64,000 nt of DNA, from positions 40,690 to 104,689 of the forward strand of contig JAKLHY010000019.1 in assembly GCA_022709905.1 (NCBI GenBank), in the 5' to 3' direction. Below, in pieces: positions 1-7,034 of the stretch. This DNA comes from Verrucomicrobiota bacterium (GTDB lineage: Bacteria > Verrucomicrobiota > Verrucomicrobiia > Limisphaerales > UBA1319). A program made the translations under genes and the position numbers. Under the pieces are notes generated by a model. The model did no database searches and was not told the DNA's origin. It was given only the letters and a program-made list of their open reading frames with translations. Position 1 is the first letter of the stretch, and each line of letters starts with the position of its first letter.

Positions 1-860
1 AGGGTCCGCTTGAGCCAATGCGCTTGTTCCTCAATCAACGGCTCGAAAGCGGCCACCCCGAGGAAGCTTGGATGCCGGTCGGGCTTGTCTTCACCCGTGT
101 CAAGTATGACCGCCGCCAAGGGGCCGCTTCGGAATGCGCAGAAAGAACGTTGGGTCGGAAAATCCACATACTCGGTCAGGCGATTGGCCCAGAGCCCCCG
201 AACATCGTGATTGCCCCGAACCAAAAAGATAGGCGCTCCCGACGCCAAATCAGCTTTACTGGGACTCACATAAAGCCCCGGAATAACTTCAGGAGACTCG
301 ATATTGTTGCTCACATCGCCGTTCCAGACGAGAAAATCAGGCGGTTCGGCGTTTGTGAGCCGATTCAGCTGGCCAATCGTATCCGCCTGGTCATGGGTAT
401 CGTTCCAGACGGCAAAACGGGTGGTCGAGCCGGCGGGATCCAGGGTCTTGAACGAATACAAGGCGGAATACTCGGGCGGGCCGCCTTTCAGCGGCGCGTT
501 CACCACGCGCCACCAGTAACGAGTTCCCGGTTGGAGCCCGTGAAGTCGAAGCTTGATGACTCGGTCCGAGTGGGGCACAAAACCCATCGGATCCGAATTC
601 AGTTTCAGCCCCAGATCCGAGGTTGGACCATACTCGATCCATCCAAGAGCCGGCCGCGAGAGCCCCCAAACGGCGGTGACCCCCGTATCGGTCGGCGCAT
701 AGAGAACAGGGGTGCCTTTCAGCAAAGGTCCGTCCGGAGCCGCGGCGGACTCGATGCGGCCGGTTTGCTCGGCCGCAGCCGCAACTTCCAACATTGCACT
801 CGTGGTCATGAGTGCCGTGCTCGTTGTCCCAATTGAGCTTAAAAAATGCCGTCGATTCAT
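1..860 (-). CDS. Secreted metallophosphoesterase (purple acid phosphatase-like), 3' end outside window
   Basis: The reading frame opens at the ATG at 858-860 and is still open at the left edge, so 286 codons of the N-terminal part are visible. The protein starts MNRRHFLSS, a twin-arginine-type signal, followed by a hydrophobic Ala/Thr-rich stretch, so export is likely. A beta-sandwich segment with GWIEYGPTSDLG resembles the N-terminal domain of purple acid phosphatases. Metal-binding motifs of calcineurin-like phosphoesterases follow in the right order: WNDTHD, WNGD and RGNHD. The C-terminal GHxH motif must lie outside the window. The secreted phosphoesterase at 7035-9353 has the same N-terminal domain (EYGPTSDLG), so the two are paralogues. 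The substrate is unknown. Confidence 0.9.
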   Translation of the reverse strand, partial: MNRRHFLSSIGTTSTALMTTSAMLEVAAAAEQTGRIESAAAPDGPLLKGTPVLYAPTDTGVTAVWGLSRPALGWIEYGPTSDLGLKLNSDPMGFVPHSDRVIKLRLHGLQPGTRYWWRVVNAPLKGGPPEYSALYSFKTLDPAGSTTRFAVWNDTHDQADTIGQLNRLTNAEPPDFLVWNGDVSNNIESPEVIPGLYVSPSKADLASGAPIFLVRGNHDVRGLWANRLTEYVDFPTQRSFCAFRSGPLAAVILDTGEDKPDRHPSFLGVAAFEPLIEEQAHWLKRT

Positions 861-924
861 AGGATTTCAAGGGTTATCGCGACCAATTCATTTCCCGTGT
901 CTTATTGAATGCCGAGCATCATAA

Positions 925-1197
925 GGGTCTGTGCAAAAATAACTTCCGATTTTGGCGGGAGCGCCGCCGGGTCAGATGCTAGGCACGTGGGCGGGAGTGT
1001 ATCCTCGGTGATACTCGACCGTCCACGCAACAACGCAGATGACCCGGCGCCGCCCCGCCCCGGAGGGCTGCGAGGCTTTGGCTCGCGGACTTCGTTACTC
1101 CTCGGTCAGAGACCGCTGCGGGTATCTTCCCTCGTCGAGCCTCGCCAGCGAGCCAAATCCTCTGCAGCAAAATCGGAATTTATTTTTGCACGGACCC
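925..1197. mobile_element. MITE-like element with 31-bp terminal inverted repeats
   Basis: The element begins GGGTCTGTGCAAAAATAA and ends in the inverted copy TTATTTTTGCACGGACCC, with only a few mismatches over about 31 bp. TAA lies directly outside both ends (922-924 and 1198-1200), which fits a 3-bp target duplication of the TNA type made by some IS5-family transposases. The 273-bp interior has no convincing gene, so it can only move if a transposase acts in trans. Confidence 0.75.
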
Positions 1198-1677
1198 TAA
1201 GTCCGGGGTCCCGGATCAGGAGACCTGACCTCCAGGAGCCAGTCGCCAGGTGGCTTCACCGGGCGGCTTCTATGACGTTGGGTATAGATTCAGGAAAGTC
1301 TTGAGTTAAAGCAAGAGGAGAATCAACAAGTCCCCGCCAATCCGGCGAGACAAATCCATGTCGTAGGTGCGACACGGAATTGTCCGGCTGGCGCCGCCCA
1401 TGTGCGAAAGGACTTCGATCGTCTGCCGCCGTTGGACAATAATCTGCCGCCGGGAACGATTGGCGCGCGGAATTCATTCCGCAGAGCGATTCAGCCCAGA
1501 GCCCCCTCCGGCTTCATTCGCGTCTATTGGCGTTCATTCGCGGTTCTGTTTTTTTGGAGCATCTTATGGGCGGTTTTGAGGCGGATTTGGGCTCTTGATC
1601 TGCCCTGGAAAAACTGAAAGACTTCGCGTTAGAATACTGCCATGAAGTGCGCGTTTAAAACTGTTCGAAGGGTGACG
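1198..1677. other. Intergenic stretch ending in a fragment of a dispersed palindromic repeat
   Basis: No convincing gene is seen here. Positions 1447-1578 hold the right half of a repeat that also occurs near 9535-9790 and 48191-48445. It includes the palindrome-like GCGGAATTCATTCCGC and the arm ATTCGCGTCTATTGGCGTT. The rest shows no recognisable feature. A start for the PHP-domain gene at 1642 is possible, but 1678 is preferred. Confidence 0.5.
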
Positions 1678-2919
1678 ATGAAGTGCTGCCATTTCCGGAC
1701 ACGCCGAAACCCGGGCGCCCTGGTCTTGCTACTCACGGGAGTGTGCCTAGCCGGCGGCCAGTCTGCCGGTCCGATCGCAACGACCATGGCCAATCCCAGT
1801 CCAACCCCGGTCAATCCGCCTGGGATGGTGACCAGCCCACATCCGGTCATCCGTGCCCGCACCCCCGTGGGCATACCGGACATCCCCGGTTTTGTGACAT
1901 TGAAGTGCGATTTCCACATGCACACCGTGTTTTCCGATGGCTTGGTGTGGCCTTCGGTGCGGGCGGAAGAGGCCTGGCGGGAGGGCCTCGATGCGATCGC
2001 CATTACCGATCACCTCGAATACCAGCCCCATAAGGAGGACGTTTCCACCAACCATAACCGCGCCTACGAAATTGCCCGCGGCACCGGCGACGCCCTCGAC
2101 CTGCTCGTGATTCGAGGTTCCGAGATCACCCGCCAGATGCCCCCGGGCCATCTCAACGCCATCTTTCTCACCAATTCCGCATCCCTGGCCGTGACCAACT
2201 GGCGCGATGCCATCACAGTCGCCCATCAGCAGGACGCGTTCATTTTTTGGAATCATCCCGGCTGGGATGCCCAGACCACCAATGGCCTCGTGCTCTGGTA
2301 TCCCGAACATACCGAACTTCTCAACGCCGGCATATTGCACGGCATCGAAGTGGTGAATGGCCGCGATTACTACCCCGAGGCTCATGCCTGGGCCATCGAA
2401 AAGAACCTGGCCATGTTGAGCAACAGCGATATCCACGATCCGTTAAATCTGGATTACCAGGTCCATCAAGGCGATCACCGCCCCCTCACTCTTGTGTTTG
2501 CCAAGGAGCGCACGTTGGAGTCCCTCAAGCAGGCCCTGTTTGCCCGGCGAACCGCGGTTTATTCCGGCAACTGGCTGATTGGTTCCGAGCAATTCTTGCG
2601 TCCCATCTTCACCCGGTCGGTGGCCGTCAAGAATCCGAGTTTCAGTCTCAAAGCCAAACAGCGCGCGCTGGTGCAAATCCACAACCATTCCGAGGTCGAC
2701 TACCTCCTGAAGGCTGCCGGCACATTGCCTGAGGTGAGTTTTGCCCAGGACGTGAGGTTGCCGGCCGGTAAGACCGTGTTGCTGCCGGTGACCGGGAAGA
2801 CTACGACTGAGAAGGGAAAGAAAAAAATCAGCCTGCCTTATACGGTCGCCAACCTCCTGGTCCGGCCAAACGAGCCCCTGCCGGTCACACTGGATTTGGA
2901 CATTGCCTTGATCCCCTAA
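1678..2919 (+). CDS. Secreted PHP-domain phosphoesterase
   Basis: This is a 413-residue protein of the PHP (polymerase and histidinol phosphatase) superfamily of metal-dependent hydrolases. Visible metal-ligand motifs are CDFHMHTVFSDG, ITDHLEY, GSEIT, FWNHPGWD and NSDIHD, in the usual order. The N-terminus (basic residues, then GALVLLLTGVCLAGG) is a signal peptide, so the enzyme should act outside the cytoplasm. The start at 1678 is chosen because AAGGG precedes it at suitable spacing. The ATG at 1642 has no such site. The C-terminal 100 residues look like a separate beta-rich domain. Substrate is unknown: a phosphoester is the family expectation. The gene stands alone and converges on feoB. 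Confidence 0.85.
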   Translation: MKCCHFRTRRNPGALVLLLTGVCLAGGQSAGPIATTMANPSPTPVNPPGMVTSPHPVIRARTPVGIPDIPGFVTLKCDFHMHTVFSDGLVWPSVRAEEAWREGLDAIAITDHLEYQPHKEDVSTNHNRAYEIARGTGDALDLLVIRGSEITRQMPPGHLNAIFLTNSASLAVTNWRDAITVAHQQDAFIFWNHPGWDAQTTNGLVLWYPEHTELLNAGILHGIEVVNGRDYYPEAHAWAIEKNLAMLSNSDIHDPLNLDYQVHQGDHRPLTLVFAKERTLESLKQALFARRTAVYSGNWLIGSEQFLRPIFTRSVAVKNPSFSLKAKQRALVQIHNHSEVDYLLKAAGTLPEVSFAQDVRLPAGKTVLLPVTGKTTTEKGKKKISLPYTVANLLVRPNEPLPVTLDLDIALIP

Positions 2920-2955
2920 TTGTATAATTGTGAGATGTGACCCCTTGCTGCTTTG

Positions 2956-4977
2956 CTACAGGAGCCAAAGTCCGTTGTAAACCACAAAGGACGCCAGATA
3001 GGCCAGAGCGGACAGGTAAAAGAGTTGGAAGAGCGGCCATTTCCAGGAGTTCGTTTCTCTCCGGGTGACTGCAAGGGTTGGCAGGCATTGCATTGCGATC
3101 ACGAAGAACACAAGCAGGCTGGCAGAGGTCGCCGGCGTGAACACAGGATGACCATCCGGGCGCGTGGCCTGGCGCAATGAATCCGAGAGGGCGGAAAGGT
3201 TCTCAACCTCTTCACCCATGCCGTAGATCACCGATAGGGTGGAGACGATAACTTCCCGAGCCGCAAACGAGCTGAGGATTCCGATGCCGATTTGCCAGTC
3301 AAAACCCAGAGGACGCAATCCTGGTTCGATGATTTTGCCCAATCTTCCCGCCGCGGATTGCGCCAAGGCATGATGGCTGGTGATTCGGTTTGCGCGGGCT
3401 TCGAGTTCCTCAGCTCCAGCCAGGTCCCCATGGGCCATCGCGGCCTCGGCTTGCTGTTGAAGGGCGTGAGCTTCCAAAGGCGGCTCGCATTTGGGATAGG
3501 TCGATAACGTCCATAACAGAATAGAGACCAAGAGGATAACGCCGCCTGCTTTGCGCGCAAAAAGCAGGGCGCGGTCCGTGACAGTCAACAAGGCGGTCCG
3601 CAGGCTGGGCCATTTGAGAGCGGGTAATTCCATCAGCAACGGCGCGGCCTCCCCCTGGAGAAGGGTCTTCTTGAATGCAAAAGCCATCGCGAGGGCAATT
3701 CCCAGGCCGAGCGCATAGGCTCCCGTGAACACCAGGGCGGCTTTGGCTGGTTCCCGAGGAAAAAGGAGGGCGGCGAGCATGCTGTAAACCGGGATTCGCG
3801 CCGAGCACGACATCAAGGGGGTAATGAGGATGGTCACCAAGCGATCGCGGTTGTCGGCGATGACACGGGTAGCCATCAGGGCAGGAATGGCGCACGCATG
3901 GGCCGACAAGAGTGGCACAAAGGCCTGTCCAGGCAGGCCTGCTTTGTGCATGAATCGATCCATCGCAAAGGCCGCCCGGGCCAAGTACCCGGTGTCTTCG
4001 AGCAGGGTTAAGCAGAAAAACAGGATGCAGATCTGTGGCAGGAAAACCAGGACCCCTCCCACTCCTCCGAGGATTCCTTGAACGAGAAGATCGCGCCATT
4101 CACTTTCGGGCAACCGGGCGTTGAGCCATGCGCCCACGCCCGCAAACATGGCGTCGATCCAGTCCATCGGAACAGCCGCAATCTTGAAGATTAGATAAAA
4201 CAACCCGACCATCACAGCCATAAGCACCGTCATGCCCAAGACCGGGTGAGTCAAAACTCGGTCCAAGAACTCCGTCGGCGTTTTTCGGGAGGCCGAGGGC
4301 GCGTGTGAACAACGCGAAGCCACGGAGTCGGTCCACGCATATCGGCTTTGAAATCGGCAACCGCCACAAGTCCCACAGGGGCCGATGGTCCGCGGGGAAG
4401 GGGCCGGTTCCTTGATATGGCGCAAGGACTCGATCAATTCCGATACGCCCACGTTGTTGCGGGCGAGCACGCGGATGACGGGACAGCCCAGTTCGAGTTC
4501 AAGTTGCTTGGCGTCCACCCGCAGGCCGTTCTCTTCCGCAACATCGGTCATCGTCAGGGCAATGACGACGGGCAGTTTGCGTTCGATCAACTGGCTGGCC
4601 AGAAACAGACTGCGACTCAGATGCGTTGCGTCGACGACTACCAGCACGCCATCAACCCGGCCGTGGGCATTCCGGTCCCCCTCGATGACCTCCAGAGCGA
4701 CCCGTTCATCGGGTGTATTGGCCTGGAAATCGTAGAGGCCGGGCAAGTCGATGAGTTCAAAGGTTTCGTGGTCCGCGACCCAATAGCCGACTCGCTTCTC
4801 CACCGTCGTGCCCGGATGGTTCGCGGTTTGTGCCCGAAGACCCGTGAGGGCGTTAAACAAAGTGGTTTTTCCGCAGTTCGGATTTCCAACCAATGCGAAT
4901 GTGCGGGAGGCGCGCGCGATCCTCCGCTTTTTTTGTGCCGGTGAAAAGCTTTGGAGCAAGGTTTCACAAGGGTTCAT
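2956..4977 (-). CDS. feoB: Ferrous iron transport GTPase FeoB
   Basis: FeoB is the inner-membrane ferrous iron importer with an N-terminal G domain. This 673-residue protein shows G1 GNPNCGKTT, G3 DLPGLYD and G4-like TMTD, then a helical linker and multiple membrane segments with the two Gate repeats. The start at 4977 overlaps the feoA stop as ATGA, and a longer frame upstream reads through feoA and is not used. Between the G domain and the first membrane segment is an extra cysteine motif (CGTCGGC) followed by RYAW, which could bind metal or an Fe-S cluster. It is the last gene of a leftward iron operon with feoA and the outer-membrane protein. Confidence 0.96.
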   Translation of the reverse strand: MNPCETLLQSFSPAQKKRRIARASRTFALVGNPNCGKTTLFNALTGLRAQTANHPGTTVEKRVGYWVADHETFELIDLPGLYDFQANTPDERVALEVIEGDRNAHGRVDGVLVVVDATHLSRSLFLASQLIERKLPVVIALTMTDVAEENGLRVDAKQLELELGCPVIRVLARNNVGVSELIESLRHIKEPAPSPRTIGPCGTCGGCRFQSRYAWTDSVASRCSHAPSASRKTPTEFLDRVLTHPVLGMTVLMAVMVGLFYLIFKIAAVPMDWIDAMFAGVGAWLNARLPESEWRDLLVQGILGGVGGVLVFLPQICILFFCLTLLEDTGYLARAAFAMDRFMHKAGLPGQAFVPLLSAHACAIPALMATRVIADNRDRLVTILITPLMSCSARIPVYSMLAALLFPREPAKAALVFTGAYALGLGIALAMAFAFKKTLLQGEAAPLLMELPALKWPSLRTALLTVTDRALLFARKAGGVILLVSILLWTLSTYPKCEPPLEAHALQQQAEAAMAHGDLAGAEELEARANRITSHHALAQSAAGRLGKIIEPGLRPLGFDWQIGIGILSSFAAREVIVSTLSVIYGMGEEVENLSALSDSLRQATRPDGHPVFTPATSASLLVFFVIAMQCLPTLAVTRRETNSWKWPLFQLFYLSALAYLASFVVYNGLWLL

Positions 4978-5210
4978 TGTGTTCTCCGTTCGACAAAGAT
5001 TTGTTGAGCCAGATGTTTTGAAAGCCCAACGTGCGCGTTCAGGAATCGCACGATTAATGGATTGCCCTGACGCAGCACTTCGACTTCGCGTCCCAGGCAA
5101 AGGCCCATGGCCTGGAGTCGTTTCACGGCCAAATTTTGACCCTCGAGACGACCGACGCGGACCCGAAGTCCGGGTTCGGTCTGATCCAAACGAGAGAGGT
5201 GTGGAGTCAT
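4974..5210 (-). CDS. feoA: Ferrous iron transport protein FeoA
   Basis: FeoA is a small cytosolic SH3-like protein needed for FeoB function. The 78-residue sequence has the family pattern: a hydrophobic-Gly core (RVGRLEGQNLAVKRLQAMGL), then EVEVLRQGNPLIVRFLNAHVGLS and a C-terminal strand. It overlaps the upstream outer-membrane gene by ATGA (5207-5210) and the downstream feoB by ATGA (4974-4977). All three are therefore probably translationally coupled. The overlap also fixes the start. Confidence 0.93.
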   Translation of the reverse strand: MTPHLSRLDQTEPGLRVRVGRLEGQNLAVKRLQAMGLCLGREVEVLRQGNPLIVRFLNAHVGLSKHLAQQIFVERRTQ

Positions 5211-6025
5211 TTCAGGTTCTCCGATGCGCGGGGGGTGAAGTCAAAAGTCCAGGTGATGCCGACGGTGGCTCGAATGTCTACCGGATCCCGGCGCGCTCCT
5301 GTGCCTAGGGCCGCGTCAAGCACTACCGAGTCGGACACCTTCCAGCGCAAGCCCCCATTAAGGGCAATCGCGGTGTTATCCTCCTTCGAGAGCGGCGTCA
5401 AGGCGAAAGCTTCCATAACCCATTGCGCGCGGTCCGTGAGGGCATAGTCTAATGCCAAGCCATAGCGCAACACATCGTCGAAAGCCTCGTTGGAACGATT
5501 ACCCGTCCACGTGTAGGCGACGTTTCCATGGGCGGTCCATCGTTTCCCAAGGGTTTTCGAGAGGATCCAGGCCGCGTCGATATCCATTTCGCCCGATCCG
5601 AAACCTTTATGATAACTAGCGGTTGGAGGCTTGAGCGTCAGGGCCAGGGCTTGATCGGCCCAGAACCGGTCCGCCGAAAGCCATTTGATTTTGGTGCCGA
5701 CCGTCAGGTCCCCCACGCCATCGACCTTATCGTCCTGGCCCGTTTCCGCATCCCATTCCGCGTAGTGAGCGCCGAAACCCAGGCCGATCTCGGCACGCTC
5801 GAACAAACCATAAGTCAAAGCAAATGGCAGGTCGCAATGGTTGAGATTCGCGCTTTTGGCATAGGAAACGCCCGTTTCGAACTCCATTTGACGAACTCCA
5901 ACCGGTTCGGCGTCGTCCACAGTCAGTGGACGGCCCGCGAAAGCGCTTGGCACTCCACAGCCGTTGCCCAGAAAATAGAGGATGCTCGCCAGTGAGATCA
6001 CCCCTTGGGATTGATTGAACCGCAT
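5207..6025 (-). CDS. Outer-membrane beta-barrel protein (phenol MetA-pathway type) coupled to feoAB
   Basis: The sequence alternates hydrophobic and polar residues as in a barrel, with repeated Gly/aromatic strands (LALTLKPPTASYHKGFGSG, VGDLTVGTKIKWL). It resembles the putative MetA-pathway of phenol degradation family (PF13557-like) of outer-membrane proteins. The chosen start at 6025 gives a signal peptide ending near SAFAG. The frame stays open to 6142, so a longer N-terminus cannot be excluded. Its stop overlaps feoA. Position at the head of feoAB suggests a role in getting iron across the outer membrane. That is inference, since the family has no fixed substrate. Confidence 0.75.
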   Translation of the reverse strand: MRFNQSQGVISLASILYFLGNGCGVPSAFAGRPLTVDDAEPVGVRQMEFETGVSYAKSANLNHCDLPFALTYGLFERAEIGLGFGAHYAEWDAETGQDDKVDGVGDLTVGTKIKWLSADRFWADQALALTLKPPTASYHKGFGSGEMDIDAAWILSKTLGKRWTAHGNVAYTWTGNRSNEAFDDVLRYGLALDYALTDRAQWVMEAFALTPLSKEDNTAIALNGGLRWKVSDSVVLDAALGTGARRDPVDIRATVGITWTFDFTPRASENLK

Positions 6026-6154
6026 GTATTGTTTAGGAATCTCGAGACCGGCTCTTGTCTCGGGTTTATGGGAACAAGCAACCCCGCGCGCCATTCCCCC
6101 CCCCCCCACGCGGCACTTCGTGATTGCGGAGGAAGAGGTCATCCGTTAGGGTTG

Positions 6155-6183
6155 AAAACGAGGACGAACCTCATTCGTTCTCG
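6155..6183 (-). terminator. Weak hairpin between dtxR-like gene and the omp-feoAB genes
   Basis: Read on the minus strand, a stem CGAGAACGAA pairs with TTCGTCCTCG around a 5-nt loop (one mismatch in ten) and is followed by TTTT. It lies between the regulator stop (6256) and the outer-membrane gene. It may be a partial terminator or attenuator, but the U tract is short. Confidence 0.35.
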
Positions 6184-6255
6184 CTGAGGGTTGCGAAGCG
6201 GGGAGCCAAACCAGCGCGCAGCCCTCGGTTTTTTTAAAAATCAGATGTTATTCGA

Positions 6256-6819
6256 TCAATTGCGATGGCTGACCTTCTCTTTCTTGGGAGCGATTTTCGG
6301 ATTTCCCAATTGGGCCAATAGACAACGATTCCGGCAGACTTCGCAGTTTTGTTTGCCGGCACAATCCTCTTGAAAGTGACGAAATGCCCGGAGCATGTCG
6401 CGAGCTCCTGAACGCTTGTCCGTCAGGAACCTCATAAAATTGACCAGGCGCTCCGCCGTTTCAGGGCTGATCAAATGTTCGATTTTGCAGCTGTCGATCT
6501 CGGCCTGTTCCGGAGACAATCCAAGCACTTCCCGGAAGAACATTTCCACGGCGGTTCGCTTGGCGGAGATGTTGTCGACCACCTCCAGCCCATGGGGGGA
6601 TAACCGCACCATGCGATGCGCATCGGTATCGATCCAGCCCCGCGTCTTCAGGGACCGCAAGGATATGGACACGCTGCCCCGCGTGATCCCGAGGAAACGG
6701 GCAATGTCCGATACGCGGGCCCAGCCGCCGTATTGGGCGCCCAGTTCATGAATGGCCAACAGGTGATGCGCGGCGCTGTGCGTTAGCGCGTTCGCGTCAT
6801 ACTGCTTCCAAGTTTCCAT
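6256..6819 (-). CDS. DtxR/MntR-family metal-dependent repressor with C-terminal cysteine cluster
   Basis: This 187-residue regulator has an N-terminal winged helix (WARVSDIARFLGITRGSVSISLRSLKTRGWI) and the DtxR-family dimerisation/metal helix EIDSCKIEHLISPE. C111, E114 and H115 are the expected metal ligands. There is no SH3 domain. Instead the C-terminus has CAGKQNCEVCRNRC (C153, C159, C162, C166), a spacing that could hold an Fe-S cluster or zinc. The gene lies just upstream of omp-feoA-feoB on the same strand, so it very likely controls iron uptake and probably itself: a palindrome sits inside its promoter (6828-6857). Metal specificity (Fe or Mn) cannot be read from sequence alone. Confidence 0.9.
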   Translation of the reverse strand: METWKQYDANALTHSAAHHLLAIHELGAQYGGWARVSDIARFLGITRGSVSISLRSLKTRGWIDTDAHRMVRLSPHGLEVVDNISAKRTAVEMFFREVLGLSPEQAEIDSCKIEHLISPETAERLVNFMRFLTDKRSGARDMLRAFRHFQEDCAGKQNCEVCRNRCLLAQLGNPKIAPKKEKVSHRN

Positions 6820-6827
6820 ATGCGTTA

Positions 6828-6857
6828 TAAATACAAAACAAATGTTTTATATGTCAA
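6828..6857 (-). promoter_or_regulatory. Promoter with operator-like palindrome for the dtxR-like gene
   Basis: On the minus strand a perfect TTGACA (6852-6857) is followed by an 18-bp spacer and TATTTA (6828-6833), about 10 bp before the ATG. Filling the spacer is a 22-bp imperfect palindrome at 6831-6852 with half-sites ATATAAAACAT and ATACAAAACAA (9 of 11 identical). This arrangement is what an autorepressor would use. No equally good copy was seen in front of the omp-feoAB genes. Confidence 0.6.
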
Positions 6858-7034
6858 ACATAAATTGCGGATCAGGGGCGATCCCGAGTCCTCCCGGCGT
6901 TCTGAATCTCTGATCCTCGGCGTACCCGGGGATCCTGACGGCATGGGACTTCGCTGTCCGAGAGGGACGGGTAGGCTTTTCTTGGGCTCGACGGAGGCGG
7001 ACGGTTTGAATAAGAATGCGCGTCAAAAGCGCGC

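Noticed and set aside
2920..2955. Terminator between the PHP-domain gene and feoB
   Set aside because: The 36-bp gap has no stable hairpin or U tract.
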